Shown piece by piece: positions 10,588 to 18,544 of a DNA stretch of 64,000 nucleotides. Each line of letters begins with the position of its first letter. Position 1 is the first letter of the stretch. The translations under genes and the position numbers were made by a program. The notes below the pieces were generated by a model, which made no database searches, was not told the origin of the DNA, and was given only the letters and a program-made list of their open reading frames with translations. Source of the stretch: Borrelia hermsii DAH (GTDB lineage: Bacteria > Spirochaetota > Spirochaetia > Borreliales > Borreliaceae); NCBI RefSeq assembly GCF_023035675.1, contig NZ_CP073136.1, positions 310,001 to 374,000 on the forward strand, written 5' to 3'.

Positions 10588-11346
10588 TCACTTATTCTTG
10601 CCTAAATCTGACTGAAATTTAACAGACCAAACTTCATGAAATTTTGCAAACTTCTCAGCTATTTCCTTTTGAGAAGTAACAGTAGCTAAAATTTTTCCGG
10701 CCTGAATGTAATTTAAAATCTGCTCCGAGAGTCCATAAGCTCCACTTGCTTCATATCTTGATCTTAACAGAAATGCGCCTTCTTCTAAGAGCTCTAAAGA
10801 TTTAATCAAATGAGCTAATTGAACCTTATAAAAAGGACTCTCAATAACTAAATTTTTTGAAAAATTCTTAAAATCAATGAAATTTTTAGCCAAAACAATA
10901 AATTTAAGATAAATATCTTCTAAAAAATGAATTGATTTAGAATCACCCTTGCTAAAATACATTCCCAAATCAATAAGATATCCCAACTTCTTAATAATCA
11001 AAAATCGCTCTTCAGGGTTTAAATTAATCACAGACTTGGCAGCCATAAGTTCGCCAACAGAAATAAGTAAAACAGGACTTACAAATGATGAAAAGCTAGA
11101 AATAAAATTAAAAAGATTTGTTCGAAAATCATAGTTAACCTTTAATCTAGGCCTTGTATAAAAATAATTTAATGACACAATATAACTTAGAACATTTAAA
11201 TTTAAATTAATAAAATTAACTGTTACACTTGAATCCCGTGCAAGTCTACCGGACTCCTTTATATTTTTTATGTCGTTTAAAGTTTGCAAAATAAGATTAT
11301 CAATAAACAAAATTTTTTGATAATTTTCATTATGCACTAAATCCAT
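10588..11346 (-). CDS. Cytosolic helical protein of unknown function, BB0309-like
   Basis: A 252-residue protein with no signal peptide and no convincing membrane segment. It is predicted largely alpha-helical, with many Leu/Ile/Phe heptads. I recognise no family motif. It lies between recN (23 bases upstream) and the propeller-like gene (27 bases downstream), all on the same strand with short gaps, so it is most likely co-transcribed. Confidence 0.75.
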   Translation of the reverse strand: MDLVHNENYQKILFIDNLILQTLNDIKNIKESGRLARDSSVTVNFINLNLNVLSYIVSLNYFYTRPRLKVNYDFRTNLFNFISSFSSFVSPVLLISVGELMAAKSVINLNPEERFLIIKKLGYLIDLGMYFSKGDSKSIHFLEDIYLKFIVLAKNFIDFKNFSKNLVIESPFYKVQLAHLIKSLELLEEGAFLLRSRYEASGAYGLSEQILNYIQAGKILATVTSQKEIAEKFAKFHEVWSVKFQSDLGKNK

Positions 11347-11369
11347 AAATACCCACTTATCACCAAGTA

Positions 11370-13028
11370 TTACCTTTTCAAAAGCTCTTCAGCATGTCTA
11401 AAGCTAATATCATTAATGCTCCCACTAAGCATTCGGGCAACTGCTAAAGCACGGTCATTGCCCAACAATAAAGAAGCCTGAACAAAAGTCTTATCTTTAA
11501 TACATTCTTTCTTTACTAAAATATGATAATCTGAAAGACTTGCAATATTGGCAAGATGAGTAACAACAATTATCTGCATATTCTCTGACAGCTCCTTTAA
11601 ATACTTGCCTAAATCCACCCCAAACTCACCACCTATTCCAGAATCAATCTCATCAAATATAATAAGCTTATCCTCACCTACATTCTGAACACTCTTAATA
11701 GCTAACATTATTCTTGAAAGCTCGCCCCCTGACGCAATTCTATAAATCGGTTGGACTTTTAAACCAATATTACTAGAAATTAAAAATTCTACTTCATCCA
11801 TACCTGTTAATTTAATTTCCCCTTCAGAAACTGACACAAAAAACTTTGCATCACCCATATTAAGCTTATGCAAAATCTTAGTTACTTCAGATGCAAAACT
11901 CAAAGCAACAGTTTGCCTAATACCTGAGATATCAAATGCCAATTTTTTCACCCTCTCAAACAAATCTTTTAACTTTTGCTCTTTCCCTAGCCTTTCAGTC
12001 TCAAAATTAAGTGACGAATTAATAATCTCATCACATCTCTTCCTCAATGCCATGACATCCTCAAGGCTTGGTCCATATCTTTTCTTAAGACGAGAGAGAT
12101 CATACAAGCGGCTTTCTAATGATTCAATTTCCTTCTCATCATAGATCTGGTCAAAAAGATACCTACTATAAGCTTGACCAATATCCTCAAGTTCATAGTA
12201 AGAATTTTTAAGACGATCTTCAAGTTCAAAATAACTATTATTCATTCTTGAGAGATACTCAGCATCACAAATCACCTTTTTTATCTCACTTAAAGCAGAA
12301 CCACTATCATTCAAACTTAAAACATCCTTTAAACTTAAGAGTGCATTGCATAAAGATTCATGATACTTAAGTTCATCTAACTTGATCTTTAAAATCTCTT
12401 CCTCACCTATCTTAGGACTAAGAAAATCTATCTCATCAATTATTTTATCACATTCCTCCCTACTATCTTTATGCAATTTCTCTTTTGAAGCAAAATCATC
12501 AAAAATCTTTAAGCATTTAATGTATGCTTCATAAGCCAATTTATATTCTTCCAATTGAGTATTTAAATTAGCATAATTATCCAAAATTTTCAGATTATTT
12601 GAGGGGTTTTTCAAAATTAAATACTGTTGATTTTGAGAATGCACCTCAATCAACATACTAAAAATTGACTTTAATACGGCACTAGAGATTGGTTCATTAT
12701 TAATGTAATAATTACTCACAAGAATGTCTGAAGACTTAAATATAATTATTCTCTTTATAACAATAAAACCTAAAGCCAATATACCTTTAAAAGACAAATA
12801 ATCCCTAACATCGTCATTTACCCTAAACTTAGCAAGTAAAACACACTCCTGCTCTCCATCAACAATTATATCATTCTTAATCTTTCCACCAAATAAATAA
12901 TAAATTGATGACAACAATAAGCTTTTTCCACTTCCAGATTCACCCGTAAGTGCTACCAAGCTTGCACTTAACTTAATGGACACCTCTTTAATTAAAACAA
13001 AATTTCTTATAAAAAGTTCAACTAACAT
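11370..13028 (-). CDS. recN: DNA repair ATPase RecN
   Basis: SMC-like ATPase that acts early in double-strand break repair. An N-terminal Walker A ([13 protein letters not shown], about residues 29-41) and a C-terminal signature/Walker B pair (ASGGELSRIMLA and KLIIFDEIDSGIGG) flank a long coiled-coil middle; the D-loop and switch histidine (VVTHLANIAS) follow. Length 552 residues is standard. The ATG at 13028 has no Shine-Dalgarno sequence and starts only about ten bases after a perfect 18-bp hairpin at the nadK end, so expression may depend on that structure. Confidence 0.95.
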   Translation of the reverse strand: MLVELFIRNFVLIKEVSIKLSASLVALTGESGSGKSLLLSSIYYLFGGKIKNDIIVDGEQECVLLAKFRVNDDVRDYLSFKGILALGFIVIKRIIIFKSSDILVSNYYINNEPISSAVLKSIFSMLIEVHSQNQQYLILKNPSNNLKILDNYANLNTQLEEYKLAYEAYIKCLKIFDDFASKEKLHKDSREECDKIIDEIDFLSPKIGEEEILKIKLDELKYHESLCNALLSLKDVLSLNDSGSALSEIKKVICDAEYLSRMNNSYFELEDRLKNSYYELEDIGQAYSRYLFDQIYDEKEIESLESRLYDLSRLKKRYGPSLEDVMALRKRCDEIINSSLNFETERLGKEQKLKDLFERVKKLAFDISGIRQTVALSFASEVTKILHKLNMGDAKFFVSVSEGEIKLTGMDEVEFLISSNIGLKVQPIYRIASGGELSRIMLAIKSVQNVGEDKLIIFDEIDSGIGGEFGVDLGKYLKELSENMQIIVVTHLANIASLSDYHILVKKECIKDKTFVQASLLLGNDRALAVARMLSGSINDISFRHAEELLKR

Positions 13029-13037
13029 ATAAAATTT

Positions 13038-13083
13038 AAAAATAAGTTATTATAAAAGCCATACCTTATAATAACTTATTTTT
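13038..13083 (-). terminator. Perfect 18-bp hairpin between nadK and recN
   Basis: Bases 13038-13055 and 13066-13083 are exact inverted repeats around a 10-base loop. On the minus-strand transcript the first arm contains the last codons and the TAA stop of nadK; the second arm ends in five U and is followed by AAAUUUU and then the recN ATG. It has the form of an A/T-rich intrinsic terminator or attenuator. It may reduce read-through from cheW-nadK into recN and the division genes. Confidence 0.65.
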
Positions 13084-13902
13084 AAGCCTTCTAACAAAAG
13101 TATCTGTACAAAATGATGCAAAACGCAAACTTTTATTATCAAGTCCCAACTCAAAAACAATATCAACCCCGAATGTACCAATATTAACACCATCAACGAA
13201 AATTGATGCTGAATTTAACGCATATCCTTTCTGAAATGAAAGCGACAACTTACTCCCGCTTGAAAAAATAAAAGAACGATTATAAACAGAATGTGGAGAA
13301 ATAGGAGTTAAGATAAAAGCCCTAAGATCTGATTCTAAAATAGCGCCACCTGCTGAGAAAGAATATCCGGTTGAACCTGTTGGGGTTGCAAATATTATTC
13401 CATCACTCCTATATGATAGAAAATCTTCCGAATTAACCCTAAGACTTACATAAATCAATTTATTAAGAGCACTAGAACGAATAATTACATCATTTAAAGC
13501 ATATTTAGTAAATATATTATTTCCATTCTCATAAGCACTAATACTAAGCAAATATTTTTTATGAATAAATAAAGAATTATTGAAAAATTTATCTATTACT
13601 TCTTTAAAATCTCTGGGTTTTATGTCTGCTAAAAATCCTACTTTGCCCAAATTTATTGAAATAATTGGAATATCAATATCATTTTTCAAAAGCAAGCCAC
13701 TAGCCAATAAAACTGTCCCATCTCCACCCAAAGTTATTGCAAAAATCAAATCAGCCTCGGTTAATACTTCTGAAGATTTATTAATCCCTGCAAATAAGCT
13801 TAAAACACCATATTTATGTTCTAGATATTTTTGTATTTCACAAGCAAGCACTTCAGCATCTGAATTTGAATAATTTACGTAAATTAAAACTTTACTCTTC
13901 AT
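13066..13902 (-). CDS. nadK: NAD kinase
   Basis: Phosphorylates NAD to NADP with ATP or polyphosphate. The catalytic GGDGT motif (ITLGGDGTVLLAS), the ALNDVIIR segment and ATPTGSTGYSFSAGG identify the family. I use ATG at 13902 (278 residues), which has a good AGGAGAG ribosome site; the frame is open 20 codons further upstream but that part lies wholly inside cheW. The start overlaps the cheW end by 11 bases, and the stop codon lies in the stem of the hairpin at 13038-13083. Confidence 0.95.
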   Translation of the reverse strand: MKSKVLIYVNYSNSDAEVLACEIQKYLEHKYGVLSLFAGINKSSEVLTEADLIFAITLGGDGTVLLASGLLLKNDIDIPIISINLGKVGFLADIKPRDFKEVIDKFFNNSLFIHKKYLLSISAYENGNNIFTKYALNDVIIRSSALNKLIYVSLRVNSEDFLSYRSDGIIFATPTGSTGYSFSAGGAILESDLRAFILTPISPHSVYNRSFIFSSGSKLSLSFQKGYALNSASIFVDGVNIGTFGVDIVFELGLDNKSLRFASFCTDTFVRRLKNKLL

Positions 13903-14422
13903 TGCTCTCCTTATATGGAATCCTTTCAAATTCACTCTTGTCAAATATCCGTTCAATATCAATTAAAATTAAATATTCACTCTCAAAATTTTCCTCATTC
14001 TCAATTCTAATAACACCGGATATGTACTTTCTATCCAAAGTTTGCAAGGTCGCAGGAGGTTCCTGCACCCTCGATACATCAAAGCTAATAACTTTTAGAA
14101 CTTTATCTACAAATATTCCTAAAAGCTTATCTTTAATATTCACTATTAAATAACCTGTTAAAAGCTTATCTTCTTCTGTTGCATAAACAGAAGGGATTTT
14201 AAATCTAATATTTAAATTTATTAAAGGAATAACATTTCCTCTAAGATTATAAATACCCGTAATATAATTAGGAACATTGGGTATTGCATATATACCTTCC
14301 AAAGGCACTTTAATTACTTCTCTAATATGCTCTATTGCAACCCCATAACTCTCCTTGCCTATTTTAAAACATGCAACTTGCAAATGAGACTTTTTTTCTA
14401 TAGCTTTTTCTTTTATAAACAT
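13892..14422 (-). CDS. cheW: Chemotaxis coupling protein CheW
   Basis: SH3-like adaptor that couples chemoreceptors to CheA. The sequence has the CheW pattern: CFKIGKESYGVAIEHIREVIKV, PNYITGIYNLRGNVIPLINL (the receptor/CheA-binding NLRG.V.P.I.L motif) and GIFVDKVLKVISFD. Length 176 residues, single domain. Borrelia carries several cheW genes; this is the BB0312-type copy, separated from the motility operons and placed between rlmE and nadK. Confidence 0.95.
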   Translation of the reverse strand: MFIKEKAIEKKSHLQVACFKIGKESYGVAIEHIREVIKVPLEGIYAIPNVPNYITGIYNLRGNVIPLINLNIRFKIPSVYATEEDKLLTGYLIVNIKDKLLGIFVDKVLKVISFDVSRVQEPPATLQTLDRKYISGVIRIENEENFESEYLILIDIERIFDKSEFERIPYKESNEE

Positions 14423-14444
14423 ATCCCAACACCCTTAAAGTAGC

Positions 14445-15038
14445 TTAAATATTTGTATCCAATTTAATAAAATCTTTAGATAAAAAATAAATTTCAAAAG
14501 AATTTTTCCGAACAGCTTTAGGCCTTATTTTTTTAACAAGCTTAAAACACCTCTTAAGCTTATAAAAAAGCTGTTCTTCCTCGCCTCCTTGAAAAACCTT
14601 AAGTAATAAATTCCCACCTCTTATCAAGATCTGGGACGCCAATTCAACTATTCTCATATTTAAATTAAAAGAATTGCTTGTATCAACTAATCTATTACCA
14701 GTAGTCTTAAAAGCTGCATCACTTATAATTAAACTATAAGGTGCAAAAGTTTTGATCTTTTCAAAAACCTCATCAATATATATATTACCCTTGATAAAAT
14801 AAAAATTATTAGTAAAATTAAGATTTATGTCATTAAGGTCAACTGCAACGAGCACTCCATTTTTAAGCTTATTATAAGCATATTGAGAAAAACTGCCAGG
14901 AGACGCCCCAATATCCAATATATTGCCAGAAGAGAACAAAGAAAATCTCTGATCAATCTCGATTAACTTATAAACAGATCTAGCAAGATATCCTTCTTTT
15001 TTAGCTTTTTGTGAATACTTATCAACAACATTATACAT
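14445..15038 (-). CDS. rlmE: 23S rRNA 2'-O-methyltransferase RlmE (FtsJ/RrmJ)
   Basis: SAM-dependent enzyme that methylates the 2'-O of U2552 in the 23S rRNA A loop. The K-D-K-E catalytic set is visible: Lys in [11 protein letters not shown], Asp in [13 protein letters not shown], Lys in LLLKVFQGG and Glu in [10 protein letters not shown]; the SAM motif is [14 protein letters not shown] choose ATG at 15038 (197 residues) because a TATAAT box at 15070-15065 would place the transcript start near 15058, downstream of the alternative TTG at 15062. Confidence 0.93.
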   Translation of the reverse strand: MYNVVDKYSQKAKKEGYLARSVYKLIEIDQRFSLFSSGNILDIGASPGSFSQYAYNKLKNGVLVAVDLNDINLNFTNNFYFIKGNIYIDEVFEKIKTFAPYSLIISDAAFKTTGNRLVDTSNSFNLNMRIVELASQILIRGGNLLLKVFQGGEEEQLFYKLKRCFKLVKKIRPKAVRKNSFEIYFLSKDFIKLDTNI

Positions 15039-15064
15039 ATTGATTCTCTTCAATACACTCAATC

Positions 15065-15084
15065 ATTATACTTTTTATTATAAT
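15065..15084. promoter_or_regulatory. Divergent -10 boxes for rlmE and the polyprenyl synthase
   Basis: A minus-strand TATAAT (15070-15065) faces rlmE and a plus-strand TATAAT (15079-15084) faces the polyprenyl synthase; a plus TATACT lies at 15067-15072. The plus ATG at 15092 is only seven bases beyond the -10 box and lacks a ribosome site, so its transcript may be leaderless. No good -35 hexamers were found. Confidence 0.45.
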
Positions 15085-15091
15085 TATTATT

Positions 15092-16138
15092 ATGCAAAAT
15101 AAATCATTTTTGGATAAGATCGAAAAAAATATTAATTATATATTCTCAAAAGATCACTTTCTCAATTTATTTAAAGATAAAGATTTAAAGCTAAAACTTA
15201 ATATACAAGAAAGCACAATAAAGACCATTAAAGCCCCAGCTATTGAAATAATAAATAGAGGGGGAAAGAGAATAAGACCAATGCTAATGATTTTACTAGC
15301 ATATGCACTAGGATATAACAACAGCAATACCAAGAATCTATACAAACTAAGCATGCTACTTGAATTACCTCATTCTGGAAGTCTAATTATTGATGATATA
15401 GAAGATGGTGCCATTAAAAGAAGGGGCAAGCCTGCTATTCACTTGATTTACGGACTAGATAATAGTATTAATACAGCAAATTTAATTTACTTTCTGCCTG
15501 CAAAATTAATACAAACTGCAAATTTAAAAACAAGTCAACAACTATTAATTTATGAAAATTTCTTCACCACTCTCTCAAATCTTCACCTAGGACAAGGAAT
15601 TGACATCGCATTTCATAATGGAACATATATTCCAAACGTCGAAGAATATATATCTTTAGTTGAACTTAAGACAAGTTCACTTTTTGGAATGGCTGGATTT
15701 TTAGCTGGAATACTTACAAACAATGAAAATAAAGCAAAAAATCTTTACAACACATTCATGAAGCTTGGAACCTGTTTTCAAATAATAGACGATATTAAAA
15801 ATATTAAAGATGGAATTAATGGCAAAGAATTTGGAGATGACTTAATTGAAGGGAAAAAAAGTCTGCCCATAATATATTTTTTAAAAGAGAAACAATTTGA
15901 TAGGCAAATCATTCAAGAGTTAAGCAAAATTAAAAATAAACCTATAGATGAATCAAGAGAAGAAATATTAAAATTTAGCAATATGATCAACTCATCAAGT
16001 GCCATACAAGCGGCCTCAACTCTTGCAATATCGTACCTTAATAAATTTATAGAAGAGTTTAACTCATACGCATTGATCAACAAATATAAAGATATGATAA
16101 TGGACATTGTAGAGAAAATAAAAGAGGAAAATTTATGA
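15092..16138 (+). CDS. Trans-polyprenyl diphosphate synthase
   Basis: Isoprenyl chain-elongating enzyme of 348 residues. The first aspartate-rich motif is intact (HSGSLIIDDIEDGAIKRRG, Asp at about 101-105), as are GGKRIRPML and the GQGID motif. The second aspartate motif reads DDIKN (about 233-237) where DDxxD is usual, so the fifth position is Asn. Product chain length cannot be read from the sequence. Borrelia makes isoprenoids from mevalonate and needs a polyprenyl carrier for the wall. No ribosome site; the transcript may be leaderless. The stop overlaps the next start (ATGA). Confidence 0.9.
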   Translation: MQNKSFLDKIEKNINYIFSKDHFLNLFKDKDLKLKLNIQESTIKTIKAPAIEIINRGGKRIRPMLMILLAYALGYNNSNTKNLYKLSMLLELPHSGSLIIDDIEDGAIKRRGKPAIHLIYGLDNSINTANLIYFLPAKLIQTANLKTSQQLLIYENFFTTLSNLHLGQGIDIAFHNGTYIPNVEEYISLVELKTSSLFGMAGFLAGILTNNENKAKNLYNTFMKLGTCFQIIDDIKNIKDGINGKEFGDDLIEGKKSLPIIYFLKEKQFDRQIIQELSKIKNKPIDESREEILKFSNMINSSSAIQAASTLAISYLNKFIEEFNSYALINKYKDMIMDIVEKIKEENL

Positions 16139-16818
16139 AAAAATATGCAATAATTCTAGTCTGGATGAACATCATTGCTCCTATTTATGCAACAATTCCT
16201 ACAGAAGATATAAATAGCAATAAAATAATAGATGAGCTTTATACAAAATCAATATTACTCAAAGAGCTAAAAAAATATAACCAATCTAAATCATTATTAA
16301 TGCAAATTATAAATAAAGATCCAAAACAAGTTGATGCATATTTACTGATTGCAGAATTAGAATACTTGATGAATAACTGGTTGCAAGCAATAGAACAAAC
16401 AAAAACTTATCTACAAATAATTGATTTTAAAGATACAAAAAATTACCTTGATATTTCATGGGCATATTTTCTCATTGGAGAGTCAAGAAACTCAATGGAC
16501 TATATAATTCAATTTATTCAAGATAATAAAGAATTACTAAATACTAACATATACATATTAATTGACACTATCTTAAAAAAAGGATTTTACCACTTCATAC
16601 AAGATGAAGATTTAATGTTTAATCTAATAATTACTACTATTTTTCAAATAGAAACATATGATGACACCATATTCACAATTTTTCTAAACAATTTAGCTAT
16701 CATCAAACAAATTCCTTTTTATGAATTTAATAAAATTAAGATCAAAGACCTAGAATTACAAATTAAGACCTTAAAAAAGATTAAAAACTCAATAAATGGT
16801 ATTACTAAAATAACTTAG
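16135..16818 (+). CDS. Exported TPR-like protein of unknown function, BB0315-like
   Basis: A 227-residue protein with a signal peptide (MKKYAIILVWMN...IYA) and helical TPR-like repeats (YNQSKSLLMQIINKDPKQVDAYLLIAEL is split here across the usual AxxY/A positions). It should be periplasmic. It overlaps the polyprenyl synthase by 4 bases, so it is translationally coupled to it. Its 3' end overlaps the convergent permease gene by 14 bases. Confidence 0.8.
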   Translation: MKKYAIILVWMNIIAPIYATIPTEDINSNKIIDELYTKSILLKELKKYNQSKSLLMQIINKDPKQVDAYLLIAELEYLMNNWLQAIEQTKTYLQIIDFKDTKNYLDISWAYFLIGESRNSMDYIIQFIQDNKELLNTNIYILIDTILKKGFYHFIQDEDLMFNLIITTIFQIETYDDTIFTIFLNNLAIIKQIPFYEFNKIKIKDLELQIKTLKKIKNSINGITKIT

Positions 16819-17611
16819 TTTTTCTAAAAAGTGCAACAAATATATTAATTAATATAGCCATATAAAAGGGCAATGAAAGGGCAAAATAAGAATTAACATA
16901 ATCTTGAAAATTGAAAAACTTGTATTCAATAAATATCATCAAAAATGCACTTGGAAAAATAAGCCAAGGATTTGCAAATGCAATATATAGTATACAAATA
17001 GCAAGCCAACCATTATTTAATCCCAAATCATAAGAATAAACATTAAAATTTATAGCAAGAAATGAACCTGCAATACTTGCAGATATTACGGAAATAAAAA
17101 TAGCAAAAGACCTAAAGTAATTACTAGTTTGCTCACCTAATATATTCTCATAATCACTTGAACGAATAAACTCAAAGACCACTCTAACTCTTGAATAATT
17201 TATTGCATAAATACTAAAACTTAAGAAAACGAAAAAAAATATAATAAAAAAAGTAACAGCAAAATTATTGGAAATATTTAAACTAAATCCTGGAATAAAA
17301 TTGAAATTAGCTTTCATCAAAAGCCTAACTAAAAAATAACACAATATGTTAATTCCTATACCTGTTATAAAAATATTATAGCCATTTCTTACAAGAAAAG
17401 ATAAAAAAACCCCAAAGATCAAACTAATAAAAATCGTCATAACAACTGCAACAAATATCCCATATCCCAAATAAATAAAAAGAGATGTCAAAAAAACAGC
17501 TAAAAAAGAAATTCCTTCAATAGATATATTTAAAAGTCCTACTCTTTCGGTATAAAGAGCTCCAAGTGCCAAATATGCGAATATTATAGAATGCACAAAA
17601 ATAGCAAACAT
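16805..17611 (-). CDS. ABC importer permease, simple sugar/nucleoside type
   Basis: Inner-membrane permease of 268 residues with about eight hydrophobic helices. The N-terminal motif ALGALYTERVGLLNISIEG is the hallmark of the RbsC/MglC/YufQ-type permeases that work with BMP-family binding proteins. It is the last gene of a four-gene set (binding protein, ATPase, two permeases). In spirochetes this class imports purine nucleosides (PnrA type); the substrate here is inferred. It directly abuts the other permease gene. Confidence 0.9.
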   Translation of the reverse strand: MFAIFVHSIIFAYLALGALYTERVGLLNISIEGISFLAVFLTSLFIYLGYGIFVAVVMTIFISLIFGVFLSFLVRNGYNIFITGIGINILCYFLVRLLMKANFNFIPGFSLNISNNFAVTFFIIFFFVFLSFSIYAINYSRVRVVFEFIRSSDYENILGEQTSNYFRSFAIFISVISASIAGSFLAINFNVYSYDLGLNNGWLAICILYIAFANPWLIFPSAFLMIFIEYKFFNFQDYVNSYFALSLPFYMAILINIFVALFRKTKLF

Positions 17612-18544
17612 TTATTTTCTACCTGAATTAATTAAAAACAATGAGATAAAAATCGAAAGAGCTTGATATAAACCAATAAATTCAAATTTAAACGAATAAT
17701 TGATTTTAAGATAATTATTAAATTCATTCAGCATTGCAAAAAACAAACTAAACCACAACACATACACATAATTAAATCCTGAAACTACAGCAATAACAAA
17801 TCCATTCCAACCAAGTCCAGAAGTTAAGCCTAGAAATAAATAATTCTTAAAAAAAATTAAAAATATTGAACCCACAAGACCATTTAAAAAAGCACTGGTA
17901 AATACTGTAAAAAACTTATACTTAAACTCATTAATACTAAAAAATTTGCTTAGCGGCTTTCTATCGCTCAATATCTCAAGTTTTAATCCTAAAATAGTTC
18001 TCTTATGAATAAATACATAACATCCCCAAACCAAAATACTAAATAAAAACAAATATGGGAAAGCAGTATCAAGAGCAAATATCTTATCAATACTCTTTGT
18101 CTGATTTAAAAGTCCATTTGAACCTAAAAGCTTTGATATAAATCCATCAACTAATCTCTGATTTCCATAAGACATCAAAAGACCTGTAAGCATTCCATTT
18201 ACTCCACAAAAAAATGTTAATAAAAAAGGCATAATGCCTATTATACCAACTAAAAATGAGCTTAAAATCATTATTAATACAAAATTAAAGTATGTAAGCC
18301 CACAAAATTCACAAAATACATATGATAAAAATGCTCCAAAATAAACTTGCCCTTCATCACCAAGAGTCAAACTGTTACTCTTAGCACAAGTTGAAATTCC
18401 TGTTGCAATTAATAAGAGCAAGATAAAGTTCCACAACATCACTTTCATATAAGAAAAACTAAAAAACCCATCAAAAAAATAGCTAATACCCAACACACTC
18501 AGCGAAAATATTAACAAAATATATTCCCTTTTAAATGCCCTCAT
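17612..18544 (-). CDS. ABC importer permease, simple sugar/nucleoside type
   Basis: Second permease of the set, 310 residues and about eight to nine membrane helices. It carries the NSLTLGDEGQVYFGAF segment corresponding to the N/GxxN..GxxG permease motif and GLTSGLGWNGFVIAVVSG near the C-terminus, typical of YufP-like subunits. Its start overlaps the ATPase gene by 4 bases. It should pair with the preceding-numbered permease as a heterodimer. Confidence 0.9.
   Translation of the reverse strand: MRAFKREYILLIFSLSVLGISYFFDGFFSFSYMKVMLWNFILLLLIATGISTCAKSNSLTLGDEGQVYFGAFLSYVFCEFCGLTYFNFVLIMILSSFLVGIIGIMPFLLTFFCGVNGMLTGLLMSYGNQRLVDGFISKLLGSNGLLNQTKSIDKIFALDTAFPYLFLFSILVWGCYVFIHKRTILGLKLEILSDRKPLSKFFSINEFKYKFFTVFTSAFLNGLVGSIFLIFFKNYLFLGLTSGLGWNGFVIAVVSGFNYVYVLWFSLFFAMLNEFNNYLKINYSFKFEFIGLYQALSIFISLFLINSGRK

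Noticed and set aside
13903..13962. Twenty-codon upstream extension of nadK
   Set aside because: It lies inside cheW, and ATG 13902 has a good ribosome site and begins the typical first strand of the kinase.
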